Assembly: GCF_900110875.1 (NCBI RefSeq) | Contig: NZ_FOFM01000016.1 | Coordinates: forward strand, 1 to 64,000 | Direction of reading: 5' to 3' | DNA length: 64,000 bases | Source of the DNA: Pseudovibrio axinellae | GTDB lineage: Bacteria; Pseudomonadota; Alphaproteobacteria; Rhizobiales; Stappiaceae | In this document: positions 9,061-18,314 of the stretch, in pieces | Numbering within the stretch: the stretch's first letter is position 1 | Layout of the letters: each line of letters begins with the position of its first letter | Translations under genes and position numbers: made by a program | The notes under the pieces: model-generated | What the model was told of the DNA's origin: nothing | Database searches by the model: none | The model's input: the letters and a program-made list of their open reading frames with translations, nothing else

Positions 9061-10236
9061 TTAGGAAAGACGGGTCAGGAAGTCATCATAGGAAAACTCA
9101 CGAATGATCTTGAGCTCGTCCCGGTCAGAGTTCCAAAGGGCAATCGCAGGCAAAGCAACACCGTTAAACGTGTTCGTTTTCACCATGGAATAATGGGCTT
9201 GATCAAGGAACGCGAAGCGATCACCAATCTTGAAGGGAACGTCGCGGGTATAGTCACCAATCACATCACCAGCCAGGCAAGAAGGCCCACCAAGGCGGTA
9301 TGTATGCCCCTGCTCTGCCTCATTTAACATGGCAGGACGATACGGTGCTTCGATCACATCAGGCATATGACAGGTTGCGGAAATATCCACGATTGCCAGG
9401 TCCATACCATTATTAGGCAGGTCCAGTACTTCTCCGATGAGTATGCCAGCATCCAATGCAACAGCTTCCCCGGGTTCCAGATAAACATCCAGACCGGTTG
9501 TTGCACGCACATCTTTGATAAATGCAATCAATGCTTCGCGGTCATAGTCAGCGCGCGTGATGTGGTGACCACCACCAAAGTTTACCCACTTCAATTGATC
9601 AAAATAGGGAGCAAGCTTGTCTTTCACAGCATTCCAGGTGCGCTCCAAAGGCTCAAAGCCCTGTTCGCACAATGTATGCATATGCACCCCATCAACACCA
9701 ATCAGAGCATCTGCTGTGAGTTGCGATACAGGGAAGCCTAGTCTGGAGCACGGTGCGCAAGGGTCGTATTTTGCAATTTCACCTTCAGAATGTTCTGGAT
9801 TGATGCGCAGTCCAACCTGCACCGGGTGATCAGCAGCTCTCACATTGGGTAAAAATCTGTCTTTTTGCTCAGGTGAGTTGAAGATCATATGATCGGAATA
9901 ACCGATGATCTCATCAATCTCACTGGCTTTGTAGCCTGCACAAAATGTAGCGAGTTCGCCGCCGTATTGTTCGCGTCCAAGACGGGCTTCATAAAGACCA
10001 GAAGCGCACGTACCGCCCAAATACTCACGTATCACTGGAGCAAGCGAAAACATGGAGAATGCTTTCAGCGCTGCAAGCACGTGAGCGCCGGAGCGATCCG
10101 CAACTTCTTTGATGACGGCGAGGTTGCGGCGCACCGCAACCTCATCAACAACAAAACAAGGGCTTGGGACGCGAGAGAGATCAAAATCCTTGAACGCTCC
10201 AGCATCACCAGCCTGTGTTTGCATCATTTCAGCCAT
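9061..10236 (-). CDS. nspC: Carboxynorspermidine/carboxyspermidine decarboxylase
   Basis: This PLP-dependent, alanine-racemase-fold decarboxylase is related to DapA/LysA and ornithine decarboxylases. It removes the carboxyl group of carboxyspermidine to give spermidine (carboxynorspermidine to norspermidine in vibrios). The PLP lysine lies in LAALKAFS near residue 56, the glycine-rich phosphate-binding loop in WVNFGGGHH, and the second active-site part in YRLGGPSCLAGD with the conserved Cys. The frame is open back to 10356, but those codons lie inside the upstream gene. I place the start at ATG 10236, 4 bases after that gene's stop, giving 391 residues, the family's usual size. The next gene makes its substrate. 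Confidence 0.9.
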   Translation of the reverse strand: MAEMMQTQAGDAGAFKDFDLSRVPSPCFVVDEVAVRRNLAVIKEVADRSGAHVLAALKAFSMFSLAPVIREYLGGTCASGLYEARLGREQYGGELATFCAGYKASEIDEIIGYSDHMIFNSPEQKDRFLPNVRAADHPVQVGLRINPEHSEGEIAKYDPCAPCSRLGFPVSQLTADALIGVDGVHMHTLCEQGFEPLERTWNAVKDKLAPYFDQLKWVNFGGGHHITRADYDREALIAFIKDVRATTGLDVYLEPGEAVALDAGILIGEVLDLPNNGMDLAIVDISATCHMPDVIEAPYRPAMLNEAEQGHTYRLGGPSCLAGDVIGDYTRDVPFKIGDRFAFLDQAHYSMVKTNTFNGVALPAIALWNSDRDELKIIREFSYDDFLTRLS

Positions 10237-10240
10237 CAGC

Positions 10241-11452
10241 TTAGAACTGAACCGGACCGTCAAGTTCATGCACCTGCCAAGGCAGGCCATGCTCATTGAG
10301 CATATCCATGAACGCGTCAGGGTCCAGCTGCTCCATGTTCCACACACCTGGTTCATTCCAGATGCCCTTCACAACCATGGCAGCACCAATCATCGCAGGC
10401 ACACCAGTGGTGTAGGAAACAGCTTGAGATCCAACTTCTGCATAGCACTCTTCGTGATCACAGATGTTGTAGATGTAGTAGGTTTTCTCGCCAGAACCGT
10501 CTTTCGCCTGACCAGTTGCAATATCACCGATACAGGTTTTACCGGTTGTCAGCTCACCCAGATCACTTGGGTCTGGCAGAACGGACTTCAGGAATTGCAG
10601 CGGGATAATTTCATGGCCTTCGTGCATGACTGGTTCGATAGACGTCATGCCAATACCTTCCAATACACGAACGTGATTGATGTAGGCATCGCCAAACGTC
10701 ATCCAAAAACGCGCACGTTCAATCTCGGAAAAGTGCGTTTTCATGCTTTCCAGTTCCTCATGATACATGAGGTACATGTTTTTCTCGCCAACACCCGGAA
10801 AGTCAAAAGCAACCTTGTGCGTCATCGCAGGCGAGGTCACCCAGTCACCCTTCTCCCAGTGACGCGCATCAGCGGTCACTTCGCGGATATTGATTTCCGG
10901 GTTGAAGTTGGTTGCAAAAGCTTTGCCGTTGTCGCCGCCATTACAGTCAAGCACATCGATCTGACGGATGGTGTCGAGCTTATGTTTTTTCAGCCAGGTC
11001 GCGAAGACGGATGTAACCCCCGGATCAAAACCTGAGCCAAGGATTGCGGTCAGACCCGCTTTTTTGAAACGTTCCTGATATGCCCACTGCCAGTGGTACT
11101 CAAACTTTGCTTCATCTTCTGGCTCGTAATTTGCGGTGTCCAGATAGTTGATACCAGCTTCCAGGCAAGCATCCATCAGCTTCAAGTCCTGGTACGGTAG
11201 CGCCAGGTTTACCAAAAGCGTAGCGCCACTCTGCTTGATGAGTGCAACAACAGCTGCAACATCCATCGCGTCAACTTCAGCGGTCTTAATCTCAACGCCG
11301 GTCTTCGCTTTGACGCTCTTTGCGATATCATCACACTTAAATTTGCGACGCGATGCCAACGTGACTTCGGAGAAAATATCCGAATTCATTGCCATTTTGT
11401 GTACGGCGGCGGAGGAAACACCACCCGCGCCGATTACCAGAGTTTTACTCAT
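10241..11452 (-). CDS. Carboxynorspermidine/carboxyspermidine synthase (dehydrogenase), saccharopine dehydrogenase family
   Basis: The 403-residue protein starts with a Rossmann motif (VIGAGGVSSAAVHKMA) typical of the saccharopine dehydrogenase-like family. The C-terminal part carries SYTTGVPAMIGAAM. It should condense putrescine (or 1,3-diaminopropane) with aspartate semialdehyde and reduce the imine with NADPH, forming carboxyspermidine (or carboxynorspermidine). It lies between arginine decarboxylase (21-base gap) and the matching decarboxylase (4-base gap). The complete gene order points to spermidine made without S-adenosylmethionine decarboxylase. Putrescine is the likelier amine because agmatinase is in the same operon and no diaminopropane-forming gene is seen. 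Confidence 0.9.
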   Translation of the reverse strand: MSKTLVIGAGGVSSAAVHKMAMNSDIFSEVTLASRRKFKCDDIAKSVKAKTGVEIKTAEVDAMDVAAVVALIKQSGATLLVNLALPYQDLKLMDACLEAGINYLDTANYEPEDEAKFEYHWQWAYQERFKKAGLTAILGSGFDPGVTSVFATWLKKHKLDTIRQIDVLDCNGGDNGKAFATNFNPEINIREVTADARHWEKGDWVTSPAMTHKVAFDFPGVGEKNMYLMYHEELESMKTHFSEIERARFWMTFGDAYINHVRVLEGIGMTSIEPVMHEGHEIIPLQFLKSVLPDPSDLGELTTGKTCIGDIATGQAKDGSGEKTYYIYNICDHEECYAEVGSQAVSYTTGVPAMIGAAMVVKGIWNEPGVWNMEQLDPDAFMDMLNEHGLPWQVHELDGPVQF

Positions 11453-11473
11453 GTCTATTCCCCGGTCCTTGGA

Positions 11474-13381
11474 TTATTCGTAATAAGTGTAGCCGTTGAT
11501 GCTATCGCGGTAAGCGGCCATCAACGTCCGTCGGTCAGCATTCTTGAGTGTTCCAGCCGAGACAGCCTCATCAATAAACTTGCGGAAAGCATCTACGCAG
11601 TCGCGCGGATCATACTCAACATAGGAGAGCACTTGAGAAATGGTATCGCCCTCCACTTCCTGCAACAAATCAAATCCACCATCAGCTCTCAAATCAATGG
11701 TTGCAACATTGGTGTCACCAAACAGGTTATGCAAGTCTCCCAGCGTTTCCTGATAGGCTCCCACAAAGAAAACGCCAAGATAGTATGGCTTATCATCCTC
11801 AAGCGTATGGACTGGCAGTGATGGAGAGATACCGTCTGCCAGAATGAACTCATCAACCTTCCCGTCACTGTCACAGGTGATATCAGAGAGCACAGCACGG
11901 CGGTCAGGCGCTTCATTCAGGCGTTGCAGCGGAACAATTGGGTGCAACTGATCAATCGCCCAAACGTCTGGAAGAGACTGGAACAACGAGAAATTACAGT
12001 GATAGATGTCCGCCACTTTCTCCAACTGCTCATCAATCTCAGGTGCACTGCCTGTCGGCGGCGCAAGCTCTTTGATCTTGGACATGAGATGGAGGTAGAT
12101 ACGCTCAGCACGCGCCATCTGGCGCAGGTCAATATACCCCCGGCGGAACAGCGCACGCAGTTCGTTGCGATAAAAGTTAGCGTCGTTCAAGCATTCCTGA
12201 AGTCGCTCGGAGTTAAGGTAGCCCTTAACAGCTGCCAGATCTGACACAAGGTGATGGTCGTCTGTTTGAGGATGCGGCGCCGTTGGCGCATCATACAACG
12301 TGGCTTCCAGAACGTTAAAGATCAGCATGGAAGATGTTGCCACCACCGCGCGGCCACTCTCTGTGATCAGTGTCGGATGCGTAAGCTGAGCCTCATCCAT
12401 GGCGTAGGCCACGGTTTCCACGACGTTAGAGCAATATTCCTCAACCGAATAGTTGGTGGAGTTTTCAATCGCCTTTTTCTCGCCAGTGTAATCTATGCCC
12501 AGGCCGCCACCCAGATCCAGATGTGTGAGTTCAGCGCCTTCTCTGGTCAGTTCAACAAAATAACGACATGCCTCACCAACGGCGCGACGAACGTCATTAA
12601 CATCTGGAACCTGAGACCCAAGGTGAGAGTGCTGTAACTTGAGACAGTGCAGCAGCTTGGCATCGCGCAGCTTGTCGATGACAGAAACCAACTGGTCCGT
12701 ATTCATCCCAAATGTGGAACGATCACCAGAGCTTTCCTCCCATTTACCACCAATTTGGTTGGTCAGCTTAACGCGCACGCCAAGCAGAGGCTCTTCGCCC
12801 AGCTCTTCGACAACTCCGATTACAGTTTCGAGCTCTTTTGGGCTCTCCAAAACAATCATGGTATTAAAACCAAGCTTGCGAGACAGGATAGCCAGACGAA
12901 TAAACTCTTCGTCCTTAACGCCGTTACAAACAATCAGAGCGTCTTTTGGCAAGCGGTGAGCCAGAGCAATCACCAACTCCGGTTTTGAGCCAGCTTCCAA
13001 GCCGTAAGAATAAGGCCGCCCAAACTCAACGATACGATCAACAACCTGAGCCTGTTGGTTGACCTTAATCGGAAAGACGCCACGGTACTTGCCCCGGTAA
13101 CCAACACGATTAATCGCATCCGTCATGGAATTGTTGATATGGGCAATTTCGTTTTCTAAAAACGAACTTACGCGTAGCAAAATAGGAGCATGGATACCAC
13201 GTTGTTCAAGGTCGTGAACGATCTCCGGAAGGCTCACTTTCGGAGCGTCCGGCATCAACGGATTACTGAGCGCGATATCACCGTTGGGGAGTACAGAAAG
13301 AAGATCCCTCCCCCAACGCCCCATGCCGTAAACAGCATGAGCGGTACCTTGATTATCTGGCAACCATTTATTCCCTTCCAA
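11474..13381 (-). CDS. speA: Biosynthetic arginine decarboxylase
   Basis: The 635-residue protein is an alanine-racemase-fold arginine decarboxylase (arginine to agmatine and CO2). The PLP-binding Lys sits in GVFPIKVNQQ near residue 106, the phosphate-binding glycine loop in LGGGLGIDYTG, and the C-terminal beta domain contains the family block CDSDGKVDEFI. Length matches E. coli SpeA. It is first in the polyamine operon, so it supplies agmatine to the agmatinase three genes downstream. A long (over 900-base) spacer lies upstream and probably holds the operon promoter. Confidence 0.93.
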   Translation of the reverse strand: MEGNKWLPDNQGTAHAVYGMGRWGRDLLSVLPNGDIALSNPLMPDAPKVSLPEIVHDLEQRGIHAPILLRVSSFLENEIAHINNSMTDAINRVGYRGKYRGVFPIKVNQQAQVVDRIVEFGRPYSYGLEAGSKPELVIALAHRLPKDALIVCNGVKDEEFIRLAILSRKLGFNTMIVLESPKELETVIGVVEELGEEPLLGVRVKLTNQIGGKWEESSGDRSTFGMNTDQLVSVIDKLRDAKLLHCLKLQHSHLGSQVPDVNDVRRAVGEACRYFVELTREGAELTHLDLGGGLGIDYTGEKKAIENSTNYSVEEYCSNVVETVAYAMDEAQLTHPTLITESGRAVVATSSMLIFNVLEATLYDAPTAPHPQTDDHHLVSDLAAVKGYLNSERLQECLNDANFYRNELRALFRRGYIDLRQMARAERIYLHLMSKIKELAPPTGSAPEIDEQLEKVADIYHCNFSLFQSLPDVWAIDQLHPIVPLQRLNEAPDRRAVLSDITCDSDGKVDEFILADGISPSLPVHTLEDDKPYYLGVFFVGAYQETLGDLHNLFGDTNVATIDLRADGGFDLLQEVEGDTISQVLSYVEYDPRDCVDAFRKFIDEAVSAGTLKNADRRTLMAAYRDSINGYTYYE

Positions 13382-14297
13382 AATTAATTTTGCCCCATTT
13401 ACTCATGGTCTTTCCATCTGACAAGCTTAATCTTTTCGTTCTGAACATCCGTGGGGATAGAGCGTTTACGCACGCCCCTTCTTCGGACTGTAAAACACAC
13501 AACCTTAGATGAATATTTGACCTACCTGACCATAACTATAAGTAAAAAACAGCACCCAACACCGCCAACTCACTAAACACATAACACTTCAGGTATAGCT
13601 AATTAATATTACCACCAATCTATATATAAGAGTAATTGAGCACAGCTTGGAGATGCAGGCAAAAAACGATAGGAACAACAGTTACGAAAATCAAAATACA
13701 GACGGAAACACTGAGCAACTACTCGATAAAAATGATGTAAATATTTGATTTTTCAAAAACCCTGGAATTCGTAGTTACGATAATCCTTACAAAATCCCAA
13801 AAGGCTTATTCAATAACAATTCGATAAAACCGCCTTTGCAAGCGGGTCTCAATTTGCTTGACCACATGAGATTAAGCACCAGCGTGTCACGTCAAATTAA
13901 AGCGACCATAAACGAGCAAAACGCAATGGTCATGCACTTGCAAAGTACCTTCGCACTTTCCGGTGGTAATCATTTATGCATACATATGGAAAGCGTGTTG
14001 CAGAATTAGTCCTTGATATGCCCGAAAGGCCGCCTTCACCTTGGTTAGACGGCTAAAATTCACGGTTATCAAAACCTCCCAAAATGTATGTATGTTTCAA
14101 TTTATCTAAAAAATGAATTGAGTTTCCTTCCCAATCGATAATATCTGAGATAAAGATTTATTGCGTATTTCTGTTTTGATTTATGCATCTGGATGACTGT
14201 TGATTCTGCTCAATCAATAATTGAGCATCCTCCGCGGGCTCCCTATCCGATTTACTAGTCTTATTTTGCTGTTTGTTTTCAAGTTGAAAGAGCTTAC
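13382..14297. other. Long AT-rich intergenic region upstream of the polyamine operon
   Basis: About 915 bases without a convincing ORF. It must contain the speA promoter on the minus strand and probably that of the small gene at 14298. An 8-bp inverted repeat tgctcaat/attgagca (14207-14227, 5-base spacer) lies about 70 bases before 14298 and could be an operator. I see no tRNA or riboswitch that I can name. Confidence 0.4.
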
Positions 14298-14681
14298 ATG
14301 ACCAACGAATTGAACCCAGTTGAGTCTACAGATGATAACGACACTACACGCGCAGCCGCTCGCCTTCGCGTTGTTGACGACCTTCTCAAAACTGCGGTCT
14401 CAGGTTCAGCGGGAATATCCACCCAGGGACACTGGTGGAACTCAGTAAGTGAAGCACGGCACTCTGACCAGCCTGAGCTTGGCTCGGTTGTTAAACACAA
14501 CCGAACGGATGAAACTGGGTTCGTTTGCGGCGAGACCACACTGGTATCTGGTCAGCGTACATTAATGTTCAGAACTTTTGACAGCGCTCCCACCGAAAGT
14601 GTCTGCTGCAACCCTGAAGATCTTGTCGTCATCGGAGACCCTGCACTGAGGGTGAGTTACGCATTGAGCGACCAGCACTAA
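14298..14681 (+). CDS. Hypothetical protein, 127 residues
   Basis: A small acidic protein preceded by a fair ribosome site (gaaagag, 6 bases before ATG). It has no signal peptide or membrane segment. The middle has ISTQGHWWNSVSEARHSDQ, and two adjacent cysteines occur in ESVCCNPEDLVVIGDP. I recognise no domain. It stands alone between the polyamine operon and an integrase remnant next to tRNA-Lys, so it may be a leftover of an integrated element. The opposite-strand frame at 14294-14539 is probably its shadow. Confidence 0.5.
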   Translation: MTNELNPVESTDDNDTTRAAARLRVVDDLLKTAVSGSAGISTQGHWWNSVSEARHSDQPELGSVVKHNRTDETGFVCGETTLVSGQRTLMFRTFDSAPTESVCCNPEDLVVIGDPALRVSYALSDQH

Positions 14682-14889
14682 GCCAGCAACCAGCTTACAT
14701 GGGGCGCGTCGCAACCTGCCCTATCAATCAATGAAGGCGTTTTCGAAGCGTTGAGCTTGCAGCCAGACGCCTGCATGTTGCTTTATCAAGCCGCTTTTAT
14801 GTAACAAGTGAAAGAAAGGGCGCACAGTCGCCCACTAACGACGATCACGGTTTAATAGCCCCGCCCACTGGTCGAACAAAAATACCTAA

Positions 14890-15096
14890 CCACCGAAGCG
14901 CTTTTTAAAAAACACATTGCACGATCTGCGCGGAACCGCTGTAACAAACTATATTAGGGCGGGCTTTAATGATCAGGAAATTGCCGAATTTGTAGGGTGG
15001 AAGCTTGAAAATATAACTTCTATTCGAAGAAAATACGTTACACGTTCAGAGGTAGTAACAGCGGCAATCAACCGGCTTAATCAGAACCGAACATGA
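14890..15096 (+). pseudogene. Tyrosine recombinase (integrase), C-terminal fragment
   Basis: An open frame of 68 codons with no start gives THCTLHDLRGTAVTNYIRAG-like sequence. It carries the HxLR box (HDLRG) of tyrosine recombinases, followed by FNDQEIAEFVGW and then RRKYV, where the catalytic tyrosine is expected. A stop codon at 14887-14889 cuts it off upstream. It ends about 150 bases before a tRNA-Lys gene, a classic integration site, so it looks like the last trace of a tRNA-targeted island or phage. Confidence 0.65.
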
Positions 15097-15249
15097 ACGA
15101 AACTGTAAACCGCCCTGTAAACCGGCAAAAAAACACCTTCCCCCAAAAATCATATAAACTAGGTGGAAAATGAAAAAAAGCACTTGCGCTAAGTCCCTGC
15201 GATCCTTAGAAGACCCCTCACAGGCAGCGACCACACCAGACGCTCCTAA

Positions 15250-15325
15250 GAGCCCGTAGCTCAGCTGGTAGAGCAACTGACTTTTAATCAGTAGGTCCAC
15301 GGTTCGAACCCGTGCGGGCTCACCA
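15250..15325 (+). tRNA. tRNA-Lys (anticodon TTT)
   Basis: The cloverleaf is complete. The acceptor arm gagcccg pairs with cgggctc, the D-arm is gctcagctggtagagc, the anticodon stem actga/tcagt encloses the loop cttttaa with anticodon TTT, the T-arm holds ggttcgaacc, and a discriminator A and encoded CCA follow. It reads AAA/AAG lysine codons. A terminator follows at 15357. Confidence 0.97.
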
Positions 15326-15356
15326 TTTAACCTCATGGTATATAAAGAGGTTTAGC

Positions 15357-15380
15357 AAAGCTCCCTTCCGGGAGCTTTTT
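15357..15380 (+). terminator. Terminator of tRNA-Lys
   Basis: aagctccc and gggagctt pair around a ttcc loop, followed by a T-run. It lies about 30 bases after the tRNA 3' end. Confidence 0.85.
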
Positions 15381-16432
15381 GCATTTAAGCACCGTGTCAG
15401 CACTATGTAAGCAAATGAGCGCGTTTGAAAGCGCAATTTCACCTCTTTTAGTTCCTGCAAATACCCTTTCAAATTAAATCTGGAAGAGCCGTTAATGTCG
15501 TCACTGGTCATCAGCAGCAAGACATTCTGTGAGGTTTGACACAAACCAAGCCGTCAGAACTTTGTCACCGCTCGTCATGTTGCACGGCGCGATATCTTGC
15601 ATTAGTGGGCGCTTTGAAGTGCGCAGCGCTAGTTTGAAACTTCCCCCTCCGATGGCAGGTTAGAAGAGCTGAGAAAAGGCTCTTCTAACACTCGGTTTTC
15701 CGACCTCCAAAATCAAGCCCTTTCAAACCGTTAAACGGCCTATGGTCGCGGTTTTCGCCAATGGCCCAATGTTTCCAAATGAGCGATTGCACGGGCGAGT
15801 AGTTTCAGGCGCTAATGCGCGATGCCAGAGTTCTTGGGCTGTTTCGCCTACTCATACAAAGCACCATTTCTGCAAAAGCACCGGATCTGTATTTCTACGG
15901 TGATCAAGGAGATAGACGCTACCGCCCTCTATCTTCTGCTTTTCGTAGAGCGTCCGCAATTACATTCTTGCCCCTGTAGTACGGCAACAAAGAGGATGGT
16001 AACCGATGGCCCCGAAGTGTGGCTTTGCAAGCGCGCATGGGGCCAGTTTGACGTGAGCGTGAGCGCAGACAATCACTTGACAAGTGGGCACATCAAGGGT
16101 TGTGACCGGCCCGCCATTTGCACAGGGCGCTGAAACGGAAAACTAACACTTCATAGCAAGGTTGTTGAGCCTGTCGGCCTCATGAGCAATGGTTTTTGAG
16201 ACAGTATGGCCCGCTTTAAACGCTATTAAAAGTATTTATTCACCCACTCATTTTTGTCCAATGAGTACCACCTTCATGAGCACATTCCTTAAATATACCT
16301 AAAGCCCTGAACAGCTCGAAAATACCCGCAGCAACGACCCTGTGCTATTATGTTTCTAAAGGCTCTCCCACCTGTCGGATTACAGGAAACCTGCGCTCAT
16401 ACAAGACTGCGCCTGTTCCCCGTCGAAGCGTT
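15381..16432. other. Intergenic/degenerate region after tRNA-Lys
   Basis: About 1 kb in which the only long frames have no protein-like features. An 11-bp perfect inverted repeat gttagaagagc/gctcttctaac (15659-15689) could be a terminator-like or regulatory hairpin. The rest may be decayed island sequence. I cannot support a gene here. Confidence 0.4.
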
Positions 16433-16840
16433 ATGGACAGATTAGTTGAGTTGAATAAGGGAGTGTTTAGGCCCAGGATCACAAGGACAGGAGCGAGATA
16501 TGGAGCAAAACACAAAGACGGCGAGCGCTATTCCACTAAGGACAAGATCCGAATTGTTGTTGCAGGATTGCGTAGTGAAGTCCGTATTGCTGAGCTGTGC
16601 CGTCAGGAAGGCCCCTCACAAGGCCTTTATTATAGCTGGTTAAAGGAGTTTTTGGAGGCTGACAAAAAGCGCATTGCAGGGGATACAGCCCGTCAGGCCA
16701 ATACCATTGAGATCAAACAACTGCGTAAGGAAGCCCGCGATCTGAAAGAAGTGTTTGCAGAGCAAGCACTTGAACTGCGACTTCTCAAAAACCGTATGCT
16801 CGAGGATGGGAGGAAGACGAATGAGGTGCCCTGCCCATGA
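16433..16840 (+). CDS. IS3-family transposase OrfA
   Basis: The 135-residue protein has the OrfA helix-turn-helix (ERYSTKDKIRIVVAGLRSEV, then ELCRQEG, then YYSWLKEFLEA) and a leucine-zipper-like C-terminus (EIKQLRKEARDLKEVFAEQA). It is the DNA-binding part of an IS3-type transposase and overlaps the start of OrfB by the usual -1 arrangement (OrfB ATG at 16821). It belongs to the same element type as the truncated OrfB at 218-919. OrfB here is cut short, so this copy cannot move alone. Confidence 0.8.
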   Translation: MDRLVELNKGVFRPRITRTGARYGAKHKDGERYSTKDKIRIVVAGLRSEVRIAELCRQEGPSQGLYYSWLKEFLEADKKRIAGDTARQANTIEIKQLRKEARDLKEVFAEQALELRLLKNRMLEDGRKTNEVPCP

Positions 16841-16956
16841 GAAGCTGGAAATTATTCGCCTCGTTGAGAATTCCCATCAACCAGTCAAGCATACTCCGAA
16901 ACGTTTGGGCATTCCCCGCTCCACGTTCTATGGGTGGTATGAGCGTTATTTGTCCG
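16821..16956 (+). pseudogene. IS3-family transposase OrfB, N-terminal stub
   Basis: It starts at ATG 16821 inside the OrfA end and reads HEKLEIIRLVENSH, then RLGIPRSTFYGWYERYL, the OrfB helix-turn-helix. After about residue 45 the similarity stops and the sequence changes to an IS481-like transposase on the other strand. The whole integrase core is missing. Confidence 0.7.
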
Positions 16957-17240
16957 TCATGAAGGGCTTGCAAACAATCATCAAGCGGCAGCAACGTGTC
17001 CCTGCGAAAAGCAACACACAGGGCCTCGTCCTCCACGGACAGGACCGTGGAGCGCGGCTGTTTTGGCCCCGTGGGCAAGTCTTCCACGGAACCGCGACTT
17101 CGCCACTTCATGACCGTTTTAGGGTTGAGGCTGTATTGCTCTGCCAATTCCGAGAGGGTTCCTTTTGAGCACTGGATCGTTGTCCTAAAGGCGTGAGTCA
17201 TCTTGGCACGCCGTGTAAAACCTGTCCCACAGGTCCCTCC
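16957..17240 (-). pseudogene. IS481-like transposase, N-terminal fragment
   Basis: On the minus strand the frame reads GTLSELAEQYSLNPKTVMKW, then DLPTGPKQPRSTVLS and DTLLPLDDCLQALHD. This is the helix-turn-helix region of transposases of the IS481 type. Its C-terminal catalytic core is missing because the frame runs into the IS3 OrfB stub at about 16957. The upstream edge near 17240 is approximate. Confidence 0.6.
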
Positions 17241-17336
17241 TAAGTGACGATAGAGTGTGTAAACTAACTCCATCACTCTGCGGGACTAAACATCTAGGTC
17301 GTTTGGCATTAGCTGCAAAATGTGTCAGAGGCCGTT

Positions 17337-17950
17337 TCATGCATACAATTCAGCTGTGTAGTCGTTCCATTGGTTGGAAAATTGCAGAAACTTCATCGTG
17401 AGCAGATAGGAAACTCTGGGCCTGGCACGGAGACTTGAAACGTTCCATGATCTTTGCTTGTCGTCGCGTATGGCGATGAGAACCTTCTGCCTGATTGTGC
17501 AACCCTTTGTGCTGACGATGCTCGAGATCTGGTGCGATCTCTTTCTTCTCAGCCCATAAGAGCCAAGCTTGTCCATAATCAGAACGCGTGGCATGCCTCC
17601 GCGCTTGAATAGCTATAAAAGAAACGTTTGGTAGGGCGTGATTGCAGCAGGATATCAAGAGTATTGCCATCCACCGCACGCCACAGCCAGTAGGTTACAC
17701 CGTTAATCTTGACCACACTCTCATCTAGATGCCACTTGTCATTAGATGTTGGCTGATACCGTCTGATTTTACCAGCAAAGTGATGCCCCAACTTGTTCAC
17801 CTAATCACCGACTGCCTCATAGCTGAGTACTGTTCTCCGCGCGGCAGGGAGGTTTTCAACATCGCGCAGGCTTACCACAAATCAATGATAGCCCCAGTCC
17901 GCATAGCCAATAATGCTGCGTGGGAAATAGAAACCTTTAAGAGCAGCAAT
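17337..17950 (-). pseudogene. IS6-family (IS26-like) transposase, frameshifted
   Basis: Reading leftward, the order is ALKGFYFPRSIIGYADWGYH (the family's KGRHFP start), a stop, VSLRDVENLPAARRTVLSYE, another stop, then NDKWHLDESVVKINGVTYWL with the first Asp of the DDE triad. After that come VLIMDKLGSYG with the second Asp and, in another frame, HRQHKGLHNQAEGSHRHTRR with the Glu. Several stops and shifts make it inactive. It forms the right end of an insertion-sequence scar next to the radical SAM operon. Confidence 0.75.
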
Positions 17951-18041
17951 AGCATCAAGATTGTGCATGGGATTGATATATGCAAAATCAAGGCATTCAA
18001 TAATCTGACAAAGCCCCTTACCTTCAAGGCAGATAATCGAG

Positions 18042-18272
18042 CTATTGGTTCGTTTCCTGAAACTGCTTTTCGCGTTCTGCAATCTCCGGATAGGCATCTG
18101 TCAACAGTTTGCCGCCGACCCCGATATTATCGTAGGAATGCTCTTCGATATGAATCGTCAGGAGGTTGGCGTCCAGCCCTGTGCTTTCCTCAAAGGCTTT
18201 TGTCAGAGCGGCGACACAAGTAGCCTTTTTCTCTCTGGTAAGACGCGGCGAATAAACAACGATGTGTGGCAT
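18042..18272 (-). CDS. Tautomerase-superfamily protein (4-oxalocrotonate tautomerase-like)
   Basis: This 76-residue protein begins with Met-Pro (MPHIVVYSP). After methionine removal the N-terminal proline is the catalytic base of the tautomerase superfamily. A conserved-looking central part is LLTIHIEEHSYDNIGVGGKL. Small tautomerases act as oligomers on keto-enol substrates. It is the last gene of the radical SAM operon, 42 bases after the second SPASM enzyme, so it may be cotranscribed. Whether it takes part in peptide modification or is a bystander cannot be told from sequence. Confidence 0.75.
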   Translation of the reverse strand: MPHIVVYSPRLTREKKATCVAALTKAFEESTGLDANLLTIHIEEHSYDNIGVGGKLLTDAYPEIAEREKQFQETNQ

Positions 18273-18314
18273 GGCATTTTCCTTTTCTGTCGTGAGATTG
18301 TTTTGTTAAGAAGC

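Noticed and set aside
10109-11035. Plus-strand ORF of 308 codons
   Set aside because: Antisense to the carboxyspermidine dehydrogenase and decarboxylase genes, which have clear family motifs.
15822-16133. ORF of 103 codons after tRNA-Lys
   Set aside because: No recognisable domain, no ribosome site and odd residue composition; likely chance or decayed sequence.
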